A stretch of DNA of 37,726 bases from NCBI GenBank assembly GCA_938074535.1, contig CALJER010000007.1, positions 1 through 37,726 of the forward strand, in the 5' to 3' direction. Numbering within the stretch: position 1 is the stretch's first letter; every line of letters starts with the position of its first letter. Below the pieces are notes generated by a model. It was not told where the DNA came from. It saw nothing but the letters and a program-made list of their open reading frames with translations, and ran no database searches. This document shows, piece after piece, positions 8,397 to 16,210 of this stretch. Made by a program: the position numbers and the translations under genes. The stretch comes from an uncultured archaeon (GTDB lineage Archaea > Hadarchaeota > Hadarchaeia > Hadarchaeales > WYZ-LMO6).

Positions 8397-9000
8397 TCAG
8401 AGGTGGAATACGGGGACCCAGTGCACAAGGGTTCTGGAGGTCTTCCTTCCAAACTCGCTGAGGGTGACGATAACCGCCCGCTCTGGTTTATATGCTTCCA
8501 GAAAGCTGTGCAACCCTTTCCCAAGCTTCTCCTCCTCCCCCGCCAAAACAAAATCGACTTCGCCTCCGCCCGTGGTCCTCCAGCAATGCAGCTCGAAGTC
8601 ATCGCGCAGACGGGAGAGCTCACCGAAAACAAAATTTTAAGCGATTGCCCCTCCATCCGTTCTCGCCGTGAAGTCAGAAAAATTGTTCACGGCCGCGTTC
8701 CTCAGCCCCGTATCCCAGAAATAGACCTTCGGAGCTTCTCGGTTACAAGATTTCTAGGCCATCCTGCAGCTCACCTTCAGATCGGGGGCAATTGGGGCTA
8801 GCCTGAGGACCGTTGACACGTAAGGCAAGTGCCCTCACAAAGTCTTCAAACTTGGCCTTGCCCTCTATTCTGAAGAACGCAACTATATCCTTCTCCAAAT
8901 AAAGGTCAAAGATATTTCTCAGGACGGCTCTCCTCCTCCCCGCAACCGCGGAAACACGACCTCCCACCTGCTCGGTCACGACCTCGACGAGCAGCCAGGA
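8397..9000 (-). pseudogene. Decayed DUF4143/AAA ATPase (C-terminal half only)
   Basis: Minus-strand pieces: 'RNIFDLYLEKDIVAFFRIEGKAKFEDFVRALALRV', then after a frame change 'PKVYFWDTGLRNAAVNNFSDFTARTDGGAIA*NFVFGELSRLRDDFELHCWRTTGGGEVDFVLAGEEEKLGKGLHSFLEAYKPERAVIVTL'. In-frame TAA at 8637-8639; P-loop domain absent. Confidence 0.82.
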
Positions 9001-9013
9001 GCGAGAAGTAGTC

Positions 9014-9292
9014 CTAACTCATTTCCACGGGGCGGGGGGGCGGCTTCCTGCTCCTACTCACAGGCCAGGGGCGCTCGTTGGTCACCATGTAGAGATAGCG
9101 GTAGACCTCGTAGACGTAGGCTATGAAACGGTTGGTGAACTCGGCTATGCCCCGGTGCCTCCTGCCCAGGATGAGGGCGTGAAACCAGTGAACGATCACC
9201 GCCAGGCAGGCGATGATTCCCCAGGCCCAGGCGATGACGCCGTAGACGAAAGCAAGAGGAATCCTGATCAAAGCCTCCGCTCTCTCCCCCAT
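9014..9292 (-). CDS. DUF4389 domain-containing membrane protein
   Basis: Two TM-like stretches and 'HWFHALILGRRHRGIAEFTNRFIAYVYEVYRYLYMVTNERPW', typical of DUF4389. Confidence 0.78.
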   Translation of the reverse strand: MGERAEALIRIPLAFVYGVIAWAWGIIACLAVIVHWFHALILGRRHRGIAEFTNRFIAYVYEVYRYLYMVTNERPWPVSRSRKPPPRPVEMS

Positions 9293-9296
9293 CCTC

Positions 9297-10727
9297 TCAG
9301 TCCTTTATCCCCGCCAGGTACTTCACCAGTTCCTTCTTGGAGTCGAAGTCGTAGGTCAGGAGGATCAGGATCTCCTCCATGATGGGAGATCCTCCCCCGT
9401 GCACCCCCGCTATGGCCATCACCCCTCCCAGCGAAGAGGCCAGCATGTCGGAGAGCATGCGGAAGCACCGGTGGATGTTCTCCGCCGGAACACCCGCCCT
9501 CCTCATGATGTACTTCTCCAGGTACTTCCCCGTCTCTGGGTTGAGGAAGTCCCCTTCGAAGGGAAGGGTGGCCGGGAGCCCACCCGCGATTTCCGTGAGG
9601 ATCTCCAGCTCCTTGTACACGTTGAGCCCGGCGTGCCTCCTCCCCATGTTCACGTAGATCATGTTGGGCAGGAAGGTACCGGAGGGGTGCTTCTCCCCCG
9701 TGACCGCCGCCGCTATCCCGGCCGCGTAGACCAGCTCCGCCACGCACGCCAGCTCGGCCAGCCTGGAGCGCACGTGGGGCTTGTTGGCAATACCCTGGTA
9801 GTCGGCGGTGAGGGCCACGGATCCCATCACCAGGTCGGTGAGGGCGGGTTTGCAGCCGCAGTAGCTGTGTCTGTGGAAGAGACCGCCGGAAGCATGGGCC
9901 AGCAGGCCTGCAAACTCCCACTCACCGCACATAAACACCCTCTCCTCGGGAACAAACACGTCGTCGAAGATGACGAAGGAGTCCGCCGCGCCGAGCTCCC
10001 CCATGGGGGCCTTCAGGTACTCCCTGGGCCTGGCGTTGGCCACATGGGTGATGAGCTTCACCCCCTCCGTGTCGGCGGGGAGGGAGAAAGCCACCGCCCA
10101 GTCCCCATCCTCCTCACCCATGGCTCTGGTGGGCACGCAGATGATCTCGTCCGCGTTGGCTGCCATGGTGATGTGGTTCTTGGCCCCCCTCACCACGATC
10201 CCGTCCGACCTCCTCTCCACCACCCTCACGTAGAGGTCGGGATCCTTCTGCTGGTGGGGCCTCAGGCTCCTGTCCCCCTTCACGTCCGTCTGGGCCATGG
10301 CGGCCGTGAGGTCCTCCTTCTGGAAGTACTTCAGGTATTCCGTGAACCTTCTGTGGTAATCCGTGCCGTGGGCCTTGTCCGTCTCGTACGTGATCACGGA
10401 GAGGGCGTTGATGGCGTCGCAGCCCATGCACCTCTGGATGCACCCCCCCGTGAGGTGGCAGGCCTTCCTTATCAGTTCCTGCTTCTTCAGGAGGTCCTCA
10501 GCGCTCTGGTTGATGTGGGTGAAGCGGTTGATGGGCCTCCCATCCAGGTGGGACCTCGTGACGAGGAGGTCCTTGAAGCGCGGATCCTCCACCAGGTCAA
10601 AGCTCTTGGAGAGGATGTTCAGGGAGGGCCGGAGAAGGGGATCGTCCCTCTCCACCAGTTTGCCGTCTATGTAAACGTTCTTCTTCATCCGGCGGAGCGC
10701 CGCCAGATACTCCTCCGAGGTCCTCAC
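9297..10727 (-). CDS. abfD: 4-hydroxybutyryl-CoA dehydratase / vinylacetyl-CoA isomerase (HpaB/4-BUDH family)
   Basis: 'RFTHINQSAEDLLKKQELIRK...GGCIQRCMGCDA' (Cys-x3-Cys) and 'HRHSYCGC' (His-x6-Cys) fit the four [4Fe-4S] ligands of the family; full length, GTG start. Confidence 0.9.
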   Translation of the reverse strand: MRTSEEYLAALRRMKKNVYIDGKLVERDDPLLRPSLNILSKSFDLVEDPRFKDLLVTRSHLDGRPINRFTHINQSAEDLLKKQELIRKACHLTGGCIQRCMGCDAINALSVITYETDKAHGTDYHRRFTEYLKYFQKEDLTAAMAQTDVKGDRSLRPHQQKDPDLYVRVVERRSDGIVVRGAKNHITMAANADEIICVPTRAMGEEDGDWAVAFSLPADTEGVKLITHVANARPREYLKAPMGELGAADSFVIFDDVFVPEERVFMCGEWEFAGLLAHASGGLFHRHSYCGCKPALTDLVMGSVALTADYQGIANKPHVRSRLAELACVAELVYAAGIAAAVTGEKHPSGTFLPNMIYVNMGRRHAGLNVYKELEILTEIAGGLPATLPFEGDFLNPETGKYLEKYIMRRAGVPAENIHRCFRMLSDMLASSLGGVMAIAGVHGGGSPIMEEILILLTYDFDSKKELVKYLAGIKD

Positions 10728-10748
10728 GCAGAGACGGTCTCACCGCTC

Positions 10749-10760
10749 CCCTATAAAACT
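10749..10760 (-). promoter_or_regulatory. Predicted TATA promoter of the 4-hydroxybutyryl-CoA dehydratase gene
   Basis: Minus strand AGTTTTATAGGG about 27 nt upstream of the GTG start at 10727. Confidence 0.5.
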
Positions 10761-10781
10761 TGCTGTAGGAGGGGCCTGCCT

Positions 10782-10967
10782 CTAGAGCTGGTTCAGCGCG
10801 AGGACGATCAGGTCGACGAGGCCCAGGATCATCCCCACGGGCACGGCGGCCCTCATCACCGCCACGAACTTGGGGAGATCCCCCTTCAGCCCCAGCCTCC
10901 CCAGCACCGCGAAGATCACCAGCAGGTACAGACCGCTCACCAGCAACAGAACCGTTTCCAGATCCAT
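10782..10967 (-). CDS. Small hypothetical membrane protein (61 aa)
   Basis: Two hydrophobic segments; ATG preceded about 27 nt upstream by a TATA-like TTTTTAAAGG shared with nep1. Confidence 0.55.
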   Translation of the reverse strand: MDLETVLLLVSGLYLLVIFAVLGRLGLKGDLPKFVAVMRAAVPVGMILGLVDLIVLALNQL

Positions 10968-11029
10968 CTTATCCCTTCCCTCTACGGAAACCTTTAAAAA
11001 GCTTTTTCTCCGCGGGAGAAAGCTACCTG

Positions 11030-11710
11030 ATGCTCCACCTGGTGCTGGCCGACTGCGAGCTGGAGAGGGTGCCCCCCGAGATAGCGGACCACCGCGTGGT
11101 GAGGTGGTGGGCCAGGAAGAGGGGGAGGAGGCCCACGGAGCTCCTCTTGGACTCCAGCCTCTTCCACCCCGCCCTGAGGAAGCTGGAGGACGGATACAGG
11201 AGGGGGAGGCCGGACATCGTGCACCGCTGCCTGCTCCTCAGCCTGGACTCCCCCCTCAACAGGGAGGGTCTGCTGAGGGTCTACGTCCACACCAGGAACG
11301 ATGAGGTCATCGAAGTCGACCCTGAAACGAGGCTGCCCAGGTCCTTCCACCGGTTCGCCGGACTGATGGAAGAGCTCTTCCTGAGGGGTGAAACGGAAGG
11401 GGGCAGGATGAGGATGAGGAAGGAAAAGCTGGGTGAGCTCCTGAGAAGAATAGGGGCCCCCAGGACTCTGGTGCTGGATCCCAGGGGGGAGCGCAGGCTC
11501 TGGAGGGAGCTCTACCCACCGGAGGATGAGGTGTGCACGGTGGTGGGGGGCTTCGCGGAGGGCGGGTACCTCTCCGACCTGACCGGACTGCCCGTGGAGA
11601 GGGTGTGCCTGGATCCCGAGCCCCTCCCCTCCAGCACCGTGGTGGCCAGGCTGATCTTCTCCTACGAGGAGAAGAAAGGGATCCAAGAGAGGAGGCTGGG
11701 TAGAAGGTGA
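11030..11710 (+). CDS. nep1: Nep1/Emg1 16S rRNA pseudouridine N1-methyltransferase
   Basis: 'LVLADCELERVPPEI', 'LLDSSLFHPAL', 'RPDIVHRCLLLSLDSPLNREGLLRVYVHTRNDEVIEVDPETRLPRSFHRFAGLMEELF'. Confidence 0.92.
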   Translation: MLHLVLADCELERVPPEIADHRVVRWWARKRGRRPTELLLDSSLFHPALRKLEDGYRRGRPDIVHRCLLLSLDSPLNREGLLRVYVHTRNDEVIEVDPETRLPRSFHRFAGLMEELFLRGETEGGRMRMRKEKLGELLRRIGAPRTLVLDPRGERRLWRELYPPEDEVCTVVGGFAEGGYLSDLTGLPVERVCLDPEPLPSSTVVARLIFSYEEKKGIQERRLGRR

Positions 11711-12054
11711 AGGAGGACCACAGGGCCCTGGCCCTGGAGAGGATAGAAAGGCTGGTGCTGCTGGCGGAGGAGGCCTGGCCGGAGGAGAAGGAACTCTCCA
11801 GGAGGTACCTGGAGCTGGCCTGGAAGCTGAAGCTCCGCCACAGGGTGAGGCTCCCCCCCCACCTGCGCGGCAGGTTCTGCAGGAAATGCAGGAGCCCGCT
11901 GAAGCCTGGGGTCTCCTGCAGGGTGAGGGTGAGGGCAGGGAGGATGGTAAGGGTCTGTCTGGAGTGCGGGCACCTCACGCGTCTCCCCCTGAAAGGCGCA
12001 AAGGGCAATAGGATTAATAAGCGGAGGCGGGAAGACGGAGAAGATGTCCGTTAG
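11707..12054 (+). CDS. rnp4: Ribonuclease P protein component 4 (Rpp21/Rpr2)
   Basis: 'ALERIERLVLLAEEAWPEEKELSRRYLELAWKLKLRHRVRLPPHLRGRFCRKCRSPLKPGVSCRVR...CLECGHLTRLP' with zinc ligands; position upstream of S19e. Confidence 0.93.
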   Translation: MKEDHRALALERIERLVLLAEEAWPEEKELSRRYLELAWKLKLRHRVRLPPHLRGRFCRKCRSPLKPGVSCRVRVRAGRMVRVCLECGHLTRLPLKGAKGNRINKRRREDGEDVR

Positions 12055-12481
12055 GGAAGTCCCCTCTCAGCTGCTCATAGCCAGGACAGCGGAGGAGCTG
12101 AAGAAGCTGGAGGAGCTGAGGCCACCGGAATGGAGCAGGTACGTGAAGACGGGGGTGCACAAGGAGAGACCGCCGGAGCAGAAGGACTGGTGGTACGTGA
12201 GAGCGGCTTCCCTCCTGAGGAGGCTCTACCTGGACGGTCCCGTGGGCGTCTCCAGGCTGCGCGTCTACTACGGGGGAAGGAAGAAAAGGGGTGCCGCACC
12301 CGAGCACTTCAGGAGGGGGGGAGGGAAAATCCTCAGGAGCCTCCTGCAGCAGCTGGAGAGGGCCGGACTGGTGGAGAGGAAGGAGAAGGAGGGGAGGAAG
12401 GTCACCAGAAAGGGGGCCGAGCTGCTGGAAAAACTCTCCGGAGAGCTCAAGGGAGGGATGGGTTCTGGAGGAGGAGGCTGA
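12044..12481 (+). CDS. rps19e: Ribosomal protein S19e
   Basis: '[85 protein letters not shown]'. Confidence 0.97.
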   Translation: MSVREVPSQLLIARTAEELKKLEELRPPEWSRYVKTGVHKERPPEQKDWWYVRAASLLRRLYLDGPVGVSRLRVYYGGRKKRGAAPEHFRRGGGKILRSLLQQLERAGLVERKEKEGRKVTRKGAELLEKLSGELKGGMGSGGGG

Positions 12482-12797
12482 GCTGGAGGAAATAAGGAGG
12501 AGAAAAATGCTGGAGCTGCAGGCGCAGCTGCAGGAGCAGAGGAGGAGGGAGGAGATGAGGAGAGAACTGGAGCTTCAGAAGAGGCTCATCCTCCAGCAGA
12601 TTCTCACCCCCGAAGCCAGGAGCAGGCTGGCCAACCTCAAGATGGTGAAACCCGAGTTCGCGGAGAGCCTGGAGCTGGAGCTGATCGCACTCGCTCAGTC
12701 GGGAAGACTGAGGGCCCCCCTCACCGACGACCAGCTCAGGGAACTCCTGAGGAGGCTGCAGGAGAGGAGGAGGGAAACAAGAATAAGGAGGGTCTAG
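12465..12797 (+). CDS. PDCD5-family DNA-binding protein
   Basis: '[25 protein letters not shown]...[50 protein letters not shown]'. Start uncertain: CTG 12465 includes the family-typical acidic N-terminus; the first ATG is 12507. Confidence 0.94.
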   Translation: MEEEAELEEIRRRKMLELQAQLQEQRRREEMRRELELQKRLILQQILTPEARSRLANLKMVKPEFAESLELELIALAQSGRLRAPLTDDQLRELLRRLQERRRETRIRRV

Positions 12798-12953
12798 GTG
12801 AGCAGGAACAAGCCACTGACGCTGAAGAAGAAGCTCCAGAGAGCCGGGAGGAGGACCAGGAGGGCCCCCATCTGGGCGGTGATGAAGACCAGGGGAAGGG
12901 TGAGGGACAGCTTGAAGCGCAGGCGCTGGTACCGATCCAAGATAAGACCTTAG
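12798..12953 (+). CDS. rpl39e: Ribosomal protein L39e (51 aa)
   Basis: Absent from the ORF track. GTG start gives MSRNKPLTLKKKLQRAGRRTRRAPIWAVMKTRGRVRDSLKRRRWYRSKIRP, the typical L39e length and sequence, between PDCD5 and L31e. Confidence 0.95.
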   Translation: MSRNKPLTLKKKLQRAGRRTRRAPIWAVMKTRGRVRDSLKRRRWYRSKIRP

Positions 12954-13214
12954 GTGGTGGCCATGCCCGAGGAGAGAATCTATGTGGTCCCGCTGAGGGA
13001 GGTCCGGGAGAAGGCCAGGTACAAAAGGGCGGCCAAGGCCATGGACCTCATCAGGGAGTTCGTGGAGAGACACATGAAGACGGAGAGGGTCAGGATAGAC
13101 GGAGGGCTGAACAAGAAGGTCTGGGCCAGAGGGGCCAAGAAGCCTCCCTCCAGGGTGAGGATCAGGGCCGTGAAGAAGGAGGACGGCTCGGTGGAGGTCT
13201 TCTCCGCGGAGTAG
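12954..13214 (+). CDS. rpl31e: Ribosomal protein L31e
   Basis: 'ERIYVVPLREVREKARYKRAAKAMDLIREFVERHMKTERVRIDGGLNKKVWARGAKKPPSRVRIRAVKKEDGSVEVF'. ATG at 12963 is the likely start. Confidence 0.97.
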   Translation: MVAMPEERIYVVPLREVREKARYKRAAKAMDLIREFVERHMKTERVRIDGGLNKKVWARGAKKPPSRVRIRAVKKEDGSVEVFSAE

Positions 13215-13220
13215 GGTGGA

Positions 13221-13889
13221 ATGCCCTTCCTGCGCCTCAACTTCGGAAGGATCCCCTATCTTGGACTTTTCTGCCTCGTCACCGACTCCGTGGCTGTTTT
13301 TCCCAAGAACCTGAAGCTGGACGAGGAAGAGCTGGAGGAAAAGCTGGGCGTTCCCGTTCTCAGGGCTGAGGTGATGGGGTCATCCCTCCTAGGGGTCTTC
13401 CTGGCGGGGAACTCCCGCACCATCCTGGCGCCCTCCCTGATGGGGGAGGAAGAGGAGAGAAGCTTCAGGGAGAGGGGAGTGGAGGTTTACAGGGTCCGGG
13501 GCAAATTCACCGCCCTGGGCAACCTTCTCCTGGTGAACGACAGGGGTGGACTGGCCAGCCCGGCCCTCCCGGCCAAAGCGGTGGAGGAGCTGAGCTCCGC
13601 CCTGGGAGTGCCGCTGGAGAGGGGTACGGTGTCGGGACTCAAGACGGTGGGAAGCGCGGGCGTGGTCACCAACAGGGGTGCGCTCCTCCACCCCGATGCC
13701 ACGGAGGAGGAGATCGAGAAGGCGAGGACGGCGCTCGGGGTGCCCGTGTCCACGGGAACGGCCTGCGATGGGGAAAAGTACGTGGGCATATGTGTGGCCG
13801 CCAACTCCAGGGGCTTCCTGGCCGGAGGGCCCACCACGGGAGCCGAGCTGGGGTGGATAGAGAAGGCCCTCCACTCCCCCGAGCGGTGA
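13221..13889 (+). CDS. eif6: Translation initiation factor aIF6
   Basis: 'GVFLAGNSRTILAPSLM', 'ALGNLLLVNDRGGLASPAL', 'TVGSAGVVTNRGALLHPDATEEEIE', 'YVGICVAANSRGFLAGGPTTGAEL'. Confidence 0.97.
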   Translation: MPFLRLNFGRIPYLGLFCLVTDSVAVFPKNLKLDEEELEEKLGVPVLRAEVMGSSLLGVFLAGNSRTILAPSLMGEEEERSFRERGVEVYRVRGKFTALGNLLLVNDRGGLASPALPAKAVEELSSALGVPLERGTVSGLKTVGSAGVVTNRGALLHPDATEEEIEKARTALGVPVSTGTACDGEKYVGICVAANSRGFLAGGPTTGAELGWIEKALHSPER

Positions 13890-13908
13890 TCTGGACTCGG
13901 TCGGGGGA

Positions 13909-13944
13909 GGCGGGGAACCCGCCGGGCATGAAGGCTCCGGCGGG
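13909..13944 (+). promoter_or_regulatory. Two overlapping, mutually exclusive hairpins in the aIF6-pfdA gap
   Basis: GGCGGG-GAA-CCCGCC (13909-13923) and CCCGCCGG-N11-CCGGCGGG (13918-13944) share the CCCGCC arm. Confidence 0.45.
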
Positions 13945-13969
13945 AAGGGGAAACTGATATAGGGGGGCC

Positions 13970-14422
13970 GTGGGAAGGAATAGGATGCCCGAACTCACGG
14001 AAGGAGAGAGGGAGGAGCTGGAGAAATCCCTTCTTGAGCTGAACAGGGGGAGAACCCTCATGGAGGCCATGAGGGAGCAGGTGGCCCTCCTGAATACCAC
14101 CCTCTCGGAGCTCTCCTCCACCATCGAGACCATCAAGAAGCTCAAGGAGCTCCCGGAGGGGACGGAGATCCTCACCCCCATAGGCTCAGGCTCTTTCGTG
14201 AAGGCGAAGCTGATGCCCGTGGACAAAATCCTGACGGGGGTGGGGGCGGAGGTGGTGGTGGAGAGGACCCCCGACGAGGCCCTGAGGTTCCTGGAGGAGA
14301 AGTCCTCGGAGGTGGGGAAGGCCGTCCAGCAGCTCAGGTCCGAGATGGCCAGCCTGGAGCAGAGGCTCGAAGCCCTGCGGCCGGGAATAGAAAAGCTCCT
14401 CTCGAAGACCAGGGAAAAGTGA
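13970..14422 (+). CDS. pfdA: Prefoldin subunit alpha
   Basis: Coiled-coil/beta-hairpin prefoldin alpha pattern 'LPEGTEILTPIGSGSFVKAKLMPVDKILTGVGAEVVVERTPDEALRFLEEK'. ATG 13985 is an alternative start. Confidence 0.95.
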   Translation: MGRNRMPELTEGEREELEKSLLELNRGRTLMEAMREQVALLNTTLSELSSTIETIKKLKELPEGTEILTPIGSGSFVKAKLMPVDKILTGVGAEVVVERTPDEALRFLEEKSSEVGKAVQQLRSEMASLEQRLEALRPGIEKLLSKTREK

Positions 14423-14423
14423 G

Positions 14424-15458
14424 ATGCTCGAGAAACTCAAGGAGAAGCTCCGCAGGGTAAAGGCGAAGCTCACCAGGAAACTCGAAGAGAAGGCTGCCGC
14501 CCCCCCCGAAGAGGAGGAAGAACCCGAAGCAAAGCCCAAAAGACCCTCCAGGGCTTCCCCCAAGCTGGGGGTGAAGAGGGCCCTGAAGAAGGCGGTGGGG
14601 ATCGAGCTCTCCCCTTCCGACCTGGAGGACATCCTCTGGGACCTGCAGGTCTCCCTCCTGGAGAGCGACGTGGCCGTGCCCGTGGCGGACGAGCTCATCA
14701 ACAGGGTGAAGAACAAGCTCACGGGGAGGAAGCTGGGGCTGAGGGAGGACCCCAAGAAGGTGGCCGAAGCCGTGCTGGAGGAGGCCATGAGGGAGATCCT
14801 GGAAGCGGGGGAGAAGGTGGACCTGCTGCAGGTGGTGAAGGCCAAAAATGAGAGGAACGAGCCGGCCGTCCTGGTCTTCTTCGGCATCAACGGGACGGGG
14901 AAGACCACCACCATAGCCAAGCTGGCCAAGTACCTGCAGGAGAGGGGATTGAGGGTGGTGCTGGCGGCCTCCGACACCTTCAGGGCGGGGGGAATAGAGC
15001 AGCTGGAGGTGCACGCCAGGAGGCTGGGGGTGGAGCTGGTGAAGCAAAGACAGGGGGCGGACGCCGCGGCGGTGGCCTACGATGCCATCTCCCACGCAAA
15101 AGCCAGGGGGTTCCAGGTGGTGCTGGTGGACACGGCTGGAAGGATGCAGACCGACAGGGACCTGATGGACGAGATGAGGAAAATCGTGAGGGTGACCAGA
15201 CCGGACCTCAGGATCTTCGTGGGGGATGCCCTGACGGGAAACGACGCGGTGGAGCAGGCCAGGACCTTCAACCAGGAGGTGGGAATAGACGGCTCCATCC
15301 TGTGCAAGATGGACGCGGACGCCCGGGGAGGGGCGGCCCTCTCCATCACCTACGTGACCGGAAAGCCCATCCTCTTCCTGGGCGTGGGACAGGGGTACGA
15401 GGACCTGGTGGAGTTCAAACCGGAGCTAATCCTGAAGCCCCTGCTTGAGGAGGGCTGA
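14424..15458 (+). CDS. ftsY: Signal recognition particle receptor FtsY
   Basis: NG domain: 'FFGINGTGKTTTIAKLAKYLQ', 'AASDTFRAGGIEQLEVHARRLGV', 'VLVDTAGRMQTDRDLMDEMRKI', 'TKMDAD'-like 'CKMDADARGGAALS'. Confidence 0.97.
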   Translation: MLEKLKEKLRRVKAKLTRKLEEKAAAPPEEEEEPEAKPKRPSRASPKLGVKRALKKAVGIELSPSDLEDILWDLQVSLLESDVAVPVADELINRVKNKLTGRKLGLREDPKKVAEAVLEEAMREILEAGEKVDLLQVVKAKNERNEPAVLVFFGINGTGKTTTIAKLAKYLQERGLRVVLAASDTFRAGGIEQLEVHARRLGVELVKQRQGADAAAVAYDAISHAKARGFQVVLVDTAGRMQTDRDLMDEMRKIVRVTRPDLRIFVGDALTGNDAVEQARTFNQEVGIDGSILCKMDADARGGAALSITYVTGKPILFLGVGQGYEDLVEFKPELILKPLLEEG

Positions 15459-15504
15459 GGATTCACCGACCTACTTTTCCCCAGGGAGGGCGAGCCCCCA
15501 CCCT

Positions 15505-16209
15505 CTACGGGTATCCCGCAACCACTTTCCGCCGGGCGACCGGCCAGCGCCGGCCCCCCATCCTTCCCAGGAACCTCATCACGAAGTCCAGCAGGGACAA
15601 AAGCAGCGCACAGAAGGAGAAGAGCAAAAGGGCGAAGAGAACCCGGGAGACTGCCCTGTAGCCCGTGATCCTGTCCTGAGTTTCCAGCAGGTACCAAAAG
15701 CGTGAGGGGAGAAGCTCCAGGCGGGAGAAACCTCCCCACTCCCGGTAGGGGTCCACGCTCCACCGGTCGACCTCGGAGGAAGGTACCCCTGATCGGGTCA
15801 CCGGGACTCTCGTAGAGGGAGAGGTTCTCTGGCGATTCTAGGATCGTAAGGGTCGCGGCCTCCACGTGCCCCCTCCTCCCGTTCTCCAGCTCCACCACCA
15901 TCCAGCTGTGCAGCCTTCTCCCTCCCGAGGGCTCCCTGTAGCCCAGGGCGAGAAAGGCGTGAAACCCCGCGCCCCCGCAGAGCCACTTCACCAGCGCCGA
16001 GGTCTCCGAGCAGTCGAACACTTTCTCCTCCACATACTCCAGCCTGACCTGCCGGAGGAAGGAGGCCAGACCCGCGAGGTCCCTCTCCGCCGGAAGGGAG
16101 AGGTTCCCGGACACGAAGGCCTTCGCCCGTCTCGATAGTGGAGGGAGAGGACGGAGAAGCTGAAAAAGAGCCACACGGCCAGCACGAAGGCCAGGACCTG
16201 CAGAACCAT
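15505..16209 (-). pseudogene. Transglutaminase-like membrane protein gene with two apparent compensating frameshifts
   Basis: N-terminal TM (MVLQVLAFVLAVWLFFSFSVLSLHYRD) and C-terminal TM (RVLFALLLFSFCALLLSLLDFVMRFLG) share one frame; the transglutaminase-like core (DCSETSALVKWL...LHSWMVVELENGRRGHVEA) is in another. Confidence 0.62.
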
Positions 16210-16210
16210 C

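Noticed and set aside
7703-8656. 317-aa minus-strand ORF taken as an intact gene
   Set aside because: Only the C-terminal part reads as integrase; the upstream part is an out-of-frame translation of the DUF4143 relic, so this is a fortuitous fusion of decayed frames.
8028-8801. 257-aa plus-strand ORF in the decayed island
   Set aside because: The meaningful homology (integrase and DUF4143) is on the minus strand; the plus ORF shows no family motif.
9399-10997. 532-aa plus-strand ORF opposite the dehydratase gene
   Set aside because: Shadow ORF of a strongly conserved enzyme on the other strand.
13890-13969. C/D box guide RNA in the aIF6-pfdA gap
   Set aside because: TGATCTG and CTGA superficially resemble C and D boxes, but the C box lacks the RUGAUGA consensus and the interior is dominated by long stems.
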